64,000 nucleotides of DNA from Tritrichomonas musculus. Its lineage: Eukaryota; Parabasalia; Tritrichomonadida; Tritrichomonadidae. This document shows positions 41,792-54,000 of this stretch, piece by piece. Below the pieces are notes generated by a model that worked only from the letters and a program-made list of their open reading frames with translations, was not told where the DNA came from and made no database searches. The stretch lies in the NCBI GenBank assembly GCA_039105265.1, contig JAPFFF010000032.1:248001-312000 (forward strand), in the 5' to 3' direction. The translations under genes and the position numbers were made by a program. The first letter of the stretch is position 1, and every line of letters starts with the position of its first letter.

Positions 41792-43469
41792 TTTCTTGCG
41801 TTTGAATAATTATTACTGTTTCAATAAAGATATTTAGATATTTTGATTATTTTTGATTTGATGAACAAACTGAGTTTTTGATTCATAAAGCATATAATCA
41901 ATGTGACAAATGAAGCAAATATTATTAAATAATAATTTGATTCATTTTATATGAGTAGAATTATAATTTTTTAGAATTTTATGGTGCCAATTAATTATTT
42001 TAGCCAGGCTTGCTAAAAGGGCGGCTCGGGCAAAAAAGTGACAAATGGCACTTTTGGCCCTTGGGCAATTTACGGGCCAAACATGTGGCTCGTGTGTTTC
42101 CTCTCAATTTTAATGCCAGCGGGCAAAAAAAAGTTTATGCCCTTGTAATTTTCTTTTTATGTAAGAGAATTCGTTTAAATAAATAATGATATGAAATAAA
42201 TAATTTTCAATGCAAATCATTCAGTTCTTGATTTTTACTTAAAAAATGATGAATCTGTTGTAATATAATGATTATCATTACTTAGATCAAATAGACTAAA
42301 GTTTTTTTTCGATATAAAAGAAACTCCACACCAAAAAGTTATAATATTAATAAATATATTTCAAAAATATTAGATGTTAATGAAGATATTATAACATTTT
42401 CATTAATTAATTTCACTTTTTCTATGAGATCTCAGAAATATTGGTTTCATCATAAGTAATGCGTCAAAACTCTGAAATAAATAACGAATATACAACATTA
42501 ATTAATCACTTATTATTATTTAGTCATAGGGTATATTATCTAAAGAATATTGAGTAAAATTAGAAAGATTCAAAAGTTTGTTGCAACAAATTCATGATCG
42601 TATTTTTTGAAGTGTGATATGAAAATTCAATTTTAATCTAATACATTTAATAATCATATTTTTTTTTTTTTTTTTTTTTTTTTTGGAAATTCAAATGTAA
42701 CAAATTCAAAACATGATCGTATTTTTTTTGAAGTGTGATATGAAAATTCTATTTTTTTCTAAAATTTTTATCAGTTGTATTTATTATTTCGGAAAGCAAA
42801 TAATAAAATATATGTTGCAATGAGTTGTTTATTGATATTTAATATAGTGCATGTTAAATAATTATAAATTGTAAACTTTTTTGTTGGTTATTAGTATTTT
42901 TTTAATTAAAAGCAAGGTTCCAATGAAAGGATCCTTTTTATAATAGACTGAAAAATAGTTTAATATATGTAAAAATGATTAATCATGATATTAATTCAAA
43001 TTTTATAGATAATTATAATATGAATTTGGATTGATTATTTTTGGATTTCTTTAGGTTTTTAGCTGGATTCATGAAATAGTTAAGAACTTGCAGATTCACT
43101 AGGTTGGAAATCTTTCATTTAATAATTCAAATCCAATTCAAAAAGATAATTAAAAAGAAAGAATTCTATGTTTTGCTTTTTTACAAAATTTTTCACATTT
43201 TTTCATGAATAAAATTAAAATTATGCTTAACGCGACCAAGGAATTATTCTCATATATTTGATATTTATTTATTTATAATTAATTTTATATTTTTACCAAA
43301 TAAAGGATGACCGCATGCTCATTTTTAGCATCGTGAATTTATACATTTTTCCCAGGAATTTTAATCTTTTATTTAAAAAGTGCAAACACTCAAAATAAAG
43401 TTTTATATTATGTTATTATAAAATCATAAAACCTTCTGTATATTATGTTATTATAAAATCATAAAACCT
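41792..43469. other. AT-rich intergenic DNA with one GC-rich island
   Basis: No gene. A GC-rich stretch at about 42,003-42,145 (CCAGGCTTGCTAAAAGGGC, then GGGCCAAACATGTGGC) might be the eroded end of a hAT-type element, but no partner end was found. A T run of about 24 lies at 42,661-42,684. Confidence 0.45.
42588..42755. repeat. 45-bp direct repeat flanking a T tract
   Basis: CATGATCGTATTTTTTGAAG and the following GTGTGATATGAAAATTC occur near 42,592 and again near 42,711, with the T24 tract between them. Confidence 0.75.
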
Positions 43470-44870
43470 TCTTACAAATGTATCCGCATATGTTGCATCC
43501 GCATATGATGTAATCGATATGATGTAACCACATATGATGTATCTGTATATGATGTATCCGCATATGATGTATCTGTTTATGTTGTATCCGCATATGTTGC
43601 ATCCGCATATGATGTGATCGATAAGATATATATCCGCATGTGATGTATCTGTATATGATGTATCCGATAAGATGTATCCGCATGTGTTGCATCCGCATAT
43701 GATGTGATCGATAAGATGTAATCGCATGTGATGTAATCGATAAGATGTAATCGATAAGATGTATCCGCATGTGTTGTGATCGATTAATGATATATCCGCG
43801 TATGACGTACTCGTCGCGACGTATCCGCATGTATGATGTATCCGCGTGTGATGTGTCCGCATATGATGAACCATCCACTTATATTCACATCTGTTATATC
43901 CGCATATGGTGTGATCTATATGATGTATCCGCGTATGGTGTATCCGCATGTGATGATGTATCCGCGTATGGTGTATCTGTATATGATACACTCGTCGTGA
44001 TGTAACCGCATGTGTTGTATCCGCATATGTTGCATCTGTATATGACGTATCCGATGATGTATCCGCATATGTTGCATCTGTATATGATGTACTCACATAT
44101 GATATGATCGATAAGTTATATCCGCATATGTTGTTATCGATAAGTTATATCCGCATATGTTGTATCCGCATAAGATATATCCGATAATGATGTATCCGCA
44201 TGTGCTGTATCCGCATGTGTGACGTATCCGCATGTGATGATGATGTATCCGCATATGATGATGTACTCGTTAATGTGTACTCGATCGATAAGTTATATCC
44301 GCATATGATATATATCCGCATATGATGATGTACTCGTTAATGCGTACTCGTCGTGATGTATCCGCATATGCTGCATCTGTATATGTTGTATTCGCGTATG
44401 TTATGATCGATAATGATGTATCTGTATATGTTGTATCTGTATATGATGTATCCGATAAGATGTACTCGATAATGATGTAATCGTAGATGTATCCGCATGT
44501 GTTGCATCTGTATATGATATGATCGATAAGTTATATATACATATGATATGATCGACAAGATGTATCCGCATGTGATGATGTATCCGCATATGATGTACTC
44601 GATAATGTGTACTCGACCAGATGTATCTGTATATGATGTATCTGTATATGATGTATCTGTATATGATGTATCTGTATATGATGTATCTGTATATGATGTA
44701 TCTGTATATGATGTATCTGTATATGATGTATCTGTATATGATGTATCTGTATATGATGTATCTGTTTATGTTGCATCTGTATATGATGTATCCGCATATG
44801 TTGTGATCGATAATGTGTATTCACATATGTTGTATCTGTATATGATGAACCATCCACTTATATTTGTATT
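43470..44870. repeat. 15-bp minisatellite, about 1.4 kb
   Basis: The units are variants of TATGATGTATCTGTA and TATGATGTATCCGCA, with interspersed GATCGATAAG. About ten near-perfect units lie at 44,618-44,765. The 23-bp phrase containing GAACCATCCACTTATATT occurs at both 43,867 and 44,845. The unit length is a multiple of three and stop codons are rare, so several frames on both strands stay open. Confidence 0.93.
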
Positions 44871-44923
44871 CGATTCGACTGTTACCGATCAAAAATAGAT
44901 ATGTTACCAATGGAGTGATTCAC

Positions 44924-45316
44924 TTAGTATTTGGATTGTATTCTAGTGACATACTTAAACGATTTGGTGTGTGGATCGTAGTATCTGGACTTGTATGTGT
45001 ATGAGTCACTCTCTTCTGGTTTGGTGGTACTCTGTCGTGGAACTGTTCGTGATACATTGCAGAGCTTACCATTACGTTTGGTGAATCGTTTTGTCGATTG
45101 TGGTATATCTTCATTAAGTGTTCTACTGTCGAACTTACTAGCATTTGGATTACGACGAAACAGAGTGTTGAGGGTCTTATAATCTTGTTTGGTTGTTAAC
45201 TCGGTGATAGCTCGTTTAAGTACTGATAAGTCATCGGTAGTGTATAACTCTTCGAGAGTTGGTTGTCCATTGTATGGAGTTTGCTTTGCAAATGATGGAT
45301 TCTTGGTCTTACTCAT
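44924..45316 (-). pseudogene. Polinton fossil B part: small basic protein shared with fossil A
   Basis: This 130-residue frame has a K/R/T-rich sequence that aligns over its centre with the frame at 19,195-19,611. The role is unknown. It is treated as a fossil part. Confidence 0.55.
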
Positions 45317-45394
45317 TTCGATGGAATTAAACTTACACGTTTATCACACAAAAACAATACTATATTTACATTAGATGTTATAGCTGGATCGGTC

Positions 45395-45830
45395 TCATCA
45401 TGTCTTAGCTGGATCGTTTACATCAGATGTTATAGATGGATCGTTCACATCAGATGTTATAGTTGGATCGTTTACATCCGATATCTTAGCTGGATCGTTC
45501 ACGTTGGATGTTATAGCTGGATCGTTCACATCCGATGTCTTAGCTGGATCGTTTACATCAGATGTTATAGTTGGATCGTTCACATCCGATGTTATAGTTG
45601 GATCGTTCACATCAGATGTTATAGTTGGATCGTTTACATCAGATGTCTTAGCTGGATCGTTCACATCAGATGTTATCGTTGGATCGTTTACGATAGATGT
45701 CATAGATGGATCGTTCACATCAGATGTTATAGCTGGATCGTTTACATCAGATGTCATAGTTGGATCGTTTACATCAGATGTCATAGTTGGATCGTTTACA
45801 TCAGATGTTATAGTTGGATCGTTTATGATA
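45395..45830. repeat. 27-bp minisatellite, about 16 copies
   Basis: The unit is close to GGATCGTTTACATCAGATGT plus TATAGTT. On the minus strand it would encode a nine-residue repeat (TSDVNDPTI), on the plus strand GSFTSDVIV. Both frames are open across the array, so it may be coding or pure satellite. Confidence 0.93.
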
Positions 45831-46027
45831 AGTTCGTTGGTGATTCGTATTCAATGAATCGTTAGTGAGTTCGTTTACAAAACAATAGACATGAGTTCAT
45901 TTAATGTATTTCGTTAGTGATATCGTTTACAGATTAATTCGTTAGAGAGTTAGTTATTAGGTTTATCAGTTACAAATCAATATCGGTTGAACTATAATAA
46001 TATTTTCTATAGGGTGACAAAATCAAA

Positions 46028-46342
46028 GTAGTAATACTAAGGGGGGGCGATGGCTATTGAAATGATCTCTCTATTATTTTTAGTATATGATTATCGTCTG
46101 TGATGGACTTTCCAGACGTTGTTAACGATTTTATCGAACTATCGGACTTATATGGGTATCTCTAACGTTTCCAATTATTTTCGTAATGGTTTTCAGTTAG
46201 TGGGTACCAATATACCGGCGATGTGTTTCGAATTGGTTCTGAACTGTTGAGTGTTGTTCGGACCTAGTAAAACCGTATAAAGTTAACGTAATTGTTTTAG
46301 CGAATTTCAATAGCCATCGCCCCCCCCTTAGTATTACTACTC
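46028..46342. mobile_element. 315-bp inverted-repeat unit with G7 tracts, possible Polinton end pair
   Basis: The left end AGTAGTAATACTAAGGGGGG and the right end (its inverse at 46,306-46,342) match over about 37 bp. They open inward around 240 bp of unique sequence. Polinton ends typically start with AG, which fits, but a small MITE derived from such ends is equally possible. No target duplication was found. Confidence 0.65.
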
Positions 46343-46493
46343 CTCATTCACGGTTTCACACTGCCGAAACGCCCTCTAAAACACCCGTTAGCGTGACTCC
46401 GACTATGACACATCCTCAGTGGTACATCGTCAGTGGAGTGACGGCTTCGGAGGTCTATCATGACCACCCCATATCCACACTTTTTTATCAGGT

Positions 46494-48329
46494 ATGAAAG
46501 AAATGAACTACAGCCAATCAGTCGAAATCGATGACGCAAACGTAGTCGACTACAACCATCTGAGGCGATTAGCTCGTATACTGGACATCAGCAACGATGA
46601 CATCCGCGAATCATACAACACAGCCAAACGTAGACTGGGTATCTCAGGGGTTGTCACCAAAAAGATATTCAACCAAAACAAGTCCCGTTTCGTGGATGAG
46701 TTAGTCTATATCATCGTCGATAGAGCCATTGAGCTTTGTTACAGCAACGATGACACCAAATTCATGTCCTTCTACAACTTCGCAAAGGGATATCAAGCTG
46801 GGAAGCACGCCGACAAGGTATTCAATGACGAATTCATGAACATGGAACCTCAACCAGAGATCAAACACTTAGGTGTTCCTCATACACCCAAGCATCAACG
46901 ACAACCAATAAGGTACGTCGATACTGATGACTACCTCTTCAACAAACTCAACAGAAATCGAAAGAAGTCCCATCGTGAAGATGTCATCAGCAAAGAACAA
47001 CGTAAACTCAGATTCGATAAGGAACTCCATAAACGAGATACGTCCGATATCAGAGAGCACATCAACGACATCAAAGAGTTCTGGAGAACCCAATCGATGA
47101 AGAAGACCCAAATCGAGTAAGACCTTGAAGAATTCGATATCTGGACCCCAGATGAACGTCGTGAAGAGAACATCAACAACCTCAAATCCTTCAGGGAATG
47201 GAAAGAACTGGGTAATGAGCAGCAGAGAATCGTTGACGATATCATGGAACAACTCGAAAGAAATCCACATCGATGGACCATCAATTTCGAAGAGCTCAAC
47301 AACAAGGGTCGTTAGCAGTTGTTCCCTCGATTGAAAGAGTTCTTCGAAGAACTCATGGAGAATACACCCATCATCGAGATGTACAAGATCCAGTTCAAAG
47401 TGAATGGTGAGTGGAAGTCCAAACCGTTAACACCCAAAGTAATGAACAAACTGATGGAGAACCTCACTGAACAGAATTTCATCTTCGACCTCGAAGACAT
47501 CATCCCAGAGTACTTCTATGAAGAAGGTGGTGAAGAACTCCCTACTTGGTCTCTCTTTACGGAGCTCAGTTTCAGCCCCTACCAAAAGTACGACGGTAGC
47601 AAAGATCGTGGTGGTGACTTCTTTCCATACTTGACCATCCCGAACACTCCCAAAGTGTTAGTCGATTACCTCAAACGTTTCCAGATATTCGACTCATTGA
47701 TTGACGACAAGGGTAAACAACGATGTGAACTCAATGACTGTTATTTCGTCTATGCACTCATGATGACCGACTGCTATGATGAACCAACCCTAAACCAGAT
47801 TCGTTTACGTATCCAGAATCGATACCTGTCACAGGGTTCCATAGAGAAGATCTGTCAAGAGTTTCACATCCATATCAAGTTGTCGTACATCGATGAAGAC
47901 ACTGCCGGAAAGAACAAGAAACAGACGAATCGTACCACAAAGAAAAATGGTTCACGACCACCCTACCACGGAGTTCCCATTGAAGAAGTCGTTAACAACA
48001 GAGTCCATCACCTCTGCATTTACAAGGGTCATTACTTCCTCGAAGAAGAGACTCCCTTCAGCGGCTACTACATCAAGCACCTAGTAGTGTATAGGTGGCG
48101 CGTAGGACCCCCAGATACGAAAATGGCCCTTAAATGGGTAGTTACGAGCATGGAAACGCGTTTTCGAAAAGTCCCCAAAAGGGCCTTAAATGGGCTGTTT
48201 TCAGCACTCCGACGAGTTATGCCTATCGGAAATTCCTCCAGTGACATGTCCATTATGTATTTCTCGCGTGAATCGCACACTCGGAGGGGTCTAGTTACGG
48301 TGCTCGAAATGGACGACCCCCAGATATGA
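46494..48329 (+). pseudogene. Polinton fossil B part: family B polymerase N-terminal region, first copy
   Basis: The first 110 codons (MKEMNYSQSVEIDD) are a close copy of those at 48,596 (MKEMNYDQSVEIDD). Further on, the segment with CELNDCYFVYALMM and QNRYLSQGSIEKICQEF resembles the region upstream of the exonuclease in Polinton polymerases. It is a broken fossil part with two or more breaks. Confidence 0.55.
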
Positions 48330-48595
48330 AATTCGTCGAAAATGGCCCTTAAATGAGTAGTTACGGTTATCGTGAGAGATCCTCGTTTGTGACCGTTTCG
48401 TGGTGGTTATGCCCGGTAAAGAGTCTCGTTAGTGAGTGAAATGGACGACCCCCAGATATTGTTTATACCTCATGAGCGATAAATAGCGTGGTGGGTGAGT
48501 GTGGGTACTCGTGGATGGGTGATCTCGTGAGGGGTGTGTACGTGGGGGTGATCTCGTGAGGGGGTGGCTTATGGGTCATAAATTTTTTAACACCC
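48105..48595. repeat. Spacer with repeated CCCCCAGATA motifs
   Basis: GACCCCCAGATA-type motifs occur near 48,107, 48,317 and 48,450. The phrase AAATGGCCCTTAAATG with GTAGTTACG occurs near 48,123 and 48,342. A related CCCCCAGATAC lies at the start of fossil A (17,319). It is probably Polinton-associated non-coding DNA. Confidence 0.6.
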
Positions 48596-51076
48596 ATGAA
48601 AGAAATGAACTACGATCAATCAGTCGAAATCGATGACGTAAACGTAGTCAAGTATGCTGATCTAAAACGATTAGCTCGTATGCTGGACATCCCCAACGAT
48701 GTCACCAACGAATCATGGGAAACAGTCAAGCGTAGACTGGGTATCACAGGGATTGTCACCAAAGAGATATTCACTCAGAACAAATCCCGTTTCGTTGATT
48801 CTTTAGTCGGTATCATCGTCGATAGAGCCATTGAACTTGGTTACGACAACGATGACACCAAATTCATGTCCTTCTACAACTTCGCTAAGGGATATCCAGC
48901 TGGAAAGTATTTAGTTGTCCCTCAACCACCCGAACATCCACGACCTCCAACCAGGTACATCGATACTGATGTCGGATTCCTCAATCAATTACGTCATCAT
49001 CTACCACCAGATCCTTTGAGTAACCCCTTCGAAGTCCTCAAGCACGAATCCGTGAAGAAGCGCTTCAATGAACGACTCGGATTCGAACGTAAACGATTTG
49101 AGCAGAAGAAAGCCGATGATGAGTTCTTCAAGCAATTGTATCCACGACCAGATCCTTTGAGCAATCCCTTCGAATTCAACAAGCGCGAATCCCTGAAGAA
49201 TCGCTTTCGTGAACGACTCGACAAAGAGAAAACCCAAATCAAGACATCCAAAGCGGCATACAAAGCGGCATACAAAGCGATGTTGGATAAGCTGATGACC
49301 GAACCGGTTCTCCTTCGTCCACTTCCTCCCAAAGAGATGATTCCCCTTAAACCATACTCAGTCAAGCTATTCGAGAAAGAAAACGAAGAACTGATCAACT
49401 ACTTCGACAAGTTCGGTCACGAGTTCAAGTCATCGAATCCCGAATACCTCACCATCAACGAACCCAACGATGAAGAGAAAGCCAAAGCAGCATTCCAGAA
49501 GAAGAAGTATCACGGGACACAGACCGTCAACAAGACCCAAGACAAGAAACCCATCGTCGTGTACTACCTCAACGACATCCATCGTCTTGAAGACATCTTC
49601 AACTTCCTTGAGAACACCGTCTACAAGAGCGAACGTAAACCATTCAAGATCACGTTCGACCTCACCGGGATCTTCGAAACACCACGTACCAATTTCGATG
49701 ACATCACCGACTACATCTACGAAGAACGTGAGATCCGCGCCACCAACTTCAAGAACATCAACAAGATACCCATCCTGATCCAACTCAATGATGAACTCGA
49801 GAAGGTCAAGTACTATATCGAATCCGTCTTGTTCAACTACTCAACGACTGAATCGGATGTGAAGCTCATCTACGTCACCTCGGTTGCCTTCAAGGTGTCG
49901 AGATTGGTCAAGGTCACCGGCAAGGTGAAGCTCCCTGATGAGTTCATCAAGTCAAAGTTGATCATCACGGACAACGATGACGATGGTCTTTGCTGGTACC
50001 GTTTCTTGTGTATCTGTCTCGATCCAAAGTTAGGGAACACCAAGAAGTATGATCTCACCAAACGAACATCAGCAGCTCGAAAGCTTCTCTGCCAAGACCA
50101 TGGCGTCACATACTCAACGAGACCAACCAAAGCAGCTCAATCCATTCTCAATTCATTCAACGGTATGTCCACCGAAGAGATGAAAGCATCTACCATGAAG
50201 AACCACATCAACGTCAACGTCTATAACTACTCCATTGATGAGAAACGCTACGATATCCAAGAACAGTGGTACGACGAGAAGAATGGGACTCCATTCAATG
50301 CTCTCCTATTCTCTGACGGAATGGTCTGCCACATCATGTACATCATAGACGCCGAGAAGTTGACGAACATCTTCATCTGCCCCAAATGTAGGTCATATGT
50401 CGTCCGCAACGAGAACAACCACGGTCAAGAACGAATGAACAAACACATAACCCACTGTGACGGCAAGTTCAAGAAGAAGTACATTCCCGAACGCATCAGT
50501 GAACCCTACTGTCCACACATCCTCAATCACCCCGTTTACGAATACTGCCTCGCACATGACCTTGAATGGAAACCTCAGCAACTCTACATGACCTATGACT
50601 TCGAGACGATGGAGCATCAAGTCAACATCAAATCGGGTGACTCAACCACGATCAACAGTGAGCTCATCCCTCTATCAGTCAGCTGCTGCGTGAAGTCCTC
50701 ATCATCAACCCTCACCAAACACTTCGATGCGAGAGACCCTCAGTTCATTCCCGAATGGATCAAGTTCATGTTCGAACAAGCCGTCAATGTTGTTGCCAAC
50801 AAGGTCACATTCCTCAGTGAAATGGTTCATATCGATGACATCGGGAAGCTCCAGAAACTGGATAGAAACCTCTTCACAGTCACTGTGTTGGGATACAACT
50901 CAGCTCGTTTCGATAGCAATCTCTTCAAAGAGTACCTCAACTACGAATACCAAGACATGAAGTGGTCCGTCGACAATACCTCTCTGATCGGTTCCCCATC
51001 ATCAATGAAACAGTTCGTCATCAAGTCCGATATGTATGGTCTTCGATTCATCGATGCTCAGTCATTCGTTAGTCAG
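48596..51076 (+). pseudogene. Polinton fossil B part: family B DNA polymerase, N-terminal and exonuclease region
   Basis: The open frame shows features of a protein-primed DNA polymerase (DNA_pol_B_2): a DDDGLCWYRFLC segment, a Cys/His zinc-like site (FICPKC ... HITHC), an exonuclease motif MTYDFETM and a second motif VLGYNSARFDSNLF. Codons end mostly in C or G. At about 51,076 the composition switches to host-like AT-rich codons, and the frame continues into the LRR-pseudokinase sequence without a stop. It is a fossil part and not a complete polymerase. Confidence 0.75.
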
Positions 51077-54000
51077 TTGTCAAAAAGCAATCAATACATT
51101 GAAAGTGAGTTAGTTAACAACTTAAATGGTCTTACTATTAAATCGCAACTAAGTGCTATATCTAAAATAATTGCAAATTCAACAAAACCAAAAACGATCA
51201 TTTTCCTCTCAAAAGTTACCAACTTTTTCAATTACATAACAAAACAAAGAATTAATATTGAGGTGAAGTCATTTGAATTTCATGTAAATGAAGAAGATAA
51301 ATACACTATTTGCATCTTGCATCCGACAACAAAAGCTTTGTTCTTAAATAAATATTTTGGATCGAGCGAGTTTAAAGATCAAATCAATACTTTTGAAAAA
51401 GTTTGTTTTGAAATCAAGTATCCAGATGAGCATTATGATTCCTTAATTAAAGAAATTAATGAATTGAATAAATCATTAAATGATGTATTGATTGCAATTA
51501 GTGCTTTCATTACAGGTTCTAAAACAGATGGTCCTTTTCCTGAAAATACTGATCTTCAATATGTTAAACTTGATTCAACTGTAACAACAATTGTTGAAAA
51601 ATCTTTTTCATTTTGCAAATCATTGGAAAGAATAGAAATTCCATCTTCTGTAAAACTTTTAGAGAAAGGAGCGTTCGAAAACTGTTATTCATTACAAAAA
51701 GTTTCTCTGCCACTTTCTATAACAAAAATCAGTGAACACCTGTTTAATTCATGCCGTTCTCTGAGAGTACTTGTAATTCCTTCTTCTGTAACCATAATAA
51801 AGCCATTTGCATTTTCGTATTGCAGTAAACTTGAGGAAGTTTTAATACCATCTTCAGTTACATTCATTGGAGAAAGATCTTTTTATTATTGTTCATCTTT
51901 GACTCAAGTCAAAATACCTTCTTCTGTTAGAGAAATTGGAAAGGCTGTTTTCGAAGATTGCAGTTCACTTACTCATGTCATAGTTCCTCCAAACATGACC
52001 AAAATAGTAGAAAGATCTTTCTATGGCTGCTCGAAACTGAAAACAATTAGCATCCCTTCATCAGTAACAGTAATTGAAAGTTATGCTTTTAGAGGTTGTA
52101 AATTGTTGGATAAAATATCGATCCCATCATCCGTAACTGAAGTTAAAGAATCTGCTTTTGAAAATTGTCAATCTTTAATTAAAATTAAGTTTCCGCCAAG
52201 CATAACTACAATAGAAAAAAGAGTTTTTCTAGGATGTTCGAAACTTGAAAAATTTTCCATTTCAACATCAGTGACATTAATTAAAGAAAGCGCTTTTGAA
52301 AATTGTCAATCTTTGAAGCAAATTATTATTCCAACTTCTGTTTCCACAATAGAAGCAGAAGCTTTTAGTGGCTGTTCATCATTAACTGAAATTAAAATTC
52401 CATCTTCAATTTCATGTATAAGTAGTGGCGTTTTTAATAACTGCAAATTATTAGCCGAAGTTGATATTCCATCATCTGTAACATCTATAAAGAGAAATGC
52501 TTTTAAAAATTGCCAATCGCTTTCCAGCATTTCAATTCCTTCATCAGTAACTGAATTAGGCGATAGTGTCTTCAGTGGATGCATTTTATTGAAACAGTTA
52601 ACCCTTCCTGTTTCTATTACACAAATCGAAGGAACATTTGAAAATTGTTATTCATTGACACAAATATCCCTTCCACCAACATTGACTCTTATTGGATCTA
52701 ATTCATTTAATAGATGCTGCTCACTTGGAAAAATTGATATTCCATCCACAGTTACAAGCATTGAATATAATGCTTTTTATAGATGCAAATCACTTACAGG
52801 AATAACAATTCCTTCAGGTGTTACTATCATTAATGAAAACACTTTTCACGGATGTTCTTCATTAAAACAATTGAAGATTCCATCTTCAATAAATGAAATT
52901 AATAAATATGCATTCAGTGAATGTTCATCATTGATAGAAATCATAATCCCATCATCTGTTACAGAAATTAATGAAGGAGCATTTTGTGGATGCAAATCAT
53001 TGAAAACAATTATGCTACATTCTAATGTAACTATAATTGGAGAGAAAGCTTTTCAAGGATGCACATCATTGGATACATTTACAATCCCTTCTTCTGTTAA
53101 TGTAATTGGAAAGAAAGCTTTTAAAAAATGCTCATCATTAGTAGAAATCATAATTCCATCATCTATAACCAAAATTGAAGAAGGAACATTTTGTGAATGT
53201 ACATCATTGAAACAAATCGTCATCCCTGAATCAGTCACTGAAATTGGACCATTTTCTTTTTATAAGTGTAAATCATTGACTAAAATAAAGATTCCTGCTT
53301 CCGTAACTGCAATAGGCCCATGCTCATTTCAAGAATGTTCTTCACTACAAAAAATTAAGATTCCATTTCAAGTGAAAGTGATCGAGTCAAACGCTTTTTA
53401 TGGATGTTCATCACTTACAAAAACAACTTTTTCACAGCAAACATTTCAGATTCCTCCATTTGCTAGACTTGATGATTTTTTGATTTCAGGAGAAATTGAA
53501 GGCAGCGTAATGGGATCTTCATATATCAATTTTTATGAAGCAAAAGTGAAACAAACAGGCGAAAAAGTTATTTTAAATATTTATCCATCATATCACTTTA
53601 AAAATTGGAAAGATTTCTTATTATATGTTCATAAAACAAGTTTAAATTTACCAGGATTTCTCAAAATAACTAATTTTTGCATTTCACTAGATCATTCAGA
53701 TTATAGTAAAAAAGGATACATAATTGCTACAAAATACATGAAAAATGGCAATATTGAATCAGCAATGAAAGAATATCTTGATTTAAAAGAAAATTATTCT
53801 GGTACAATGAATCCAACAATTCGTAGTAAAATCATTTTCGGTGTTGCATGCTCAATAAAGCAACTACATAAAAGAAACATTTGTCATTTGAATTTAAAAA
53901 GCTCCAATGTTTTCCTCGATGATAATTACGAGCCAGTAATTGGACCTTTATATCAAAAAACATATGATCCAAGCTTAGCTGATGATATAGCATTTAACAT

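Larger units (their letters stand above)
43470..51076. mobile_element. Polinton (Maverick) fossil B
   Basis: This 7.6-kb block is much richer in GC than the host DNA on both sides. Its parts are a 15-bp minisatellite, a small basic protein (minus) shared with fossil A, a 27-bp minisatellite, a 315-bp pair of inverted ends, a first family B polymerase N-terminal region, a non-coding spacer, and a second N-terminal plus exonuclease region of the polymerase. The right end is the switch to host LRR-gene sequence at about 51,076; the left end is approximate. No integrase, capsid, protease or ATPase gene is recognised. The element is broken, with at least four large breaks. The retained base composition suggests a younger age than fossil A. 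Confidence 0.75.

Noticed and set aside
42003-42145. GC-rich island as a full hAT element
   Set aside because: A CAG-like start is present but no partner end or 8-bp duplication was found, so it is only noted in the intergenic entry.
44531-45857. Repeat arrays considered as CRISPR
   Set aside because: The units are contiguous tandem repeats without unique spacers, in a eukaryotic genome.
49430-49783. 117-codon minus frame with hydrophobic Val/Gly-rich sequence
   Set aside because: It is antisense to the polymerase region of the Polinton fossil; a shadow frame produced by codon bias.
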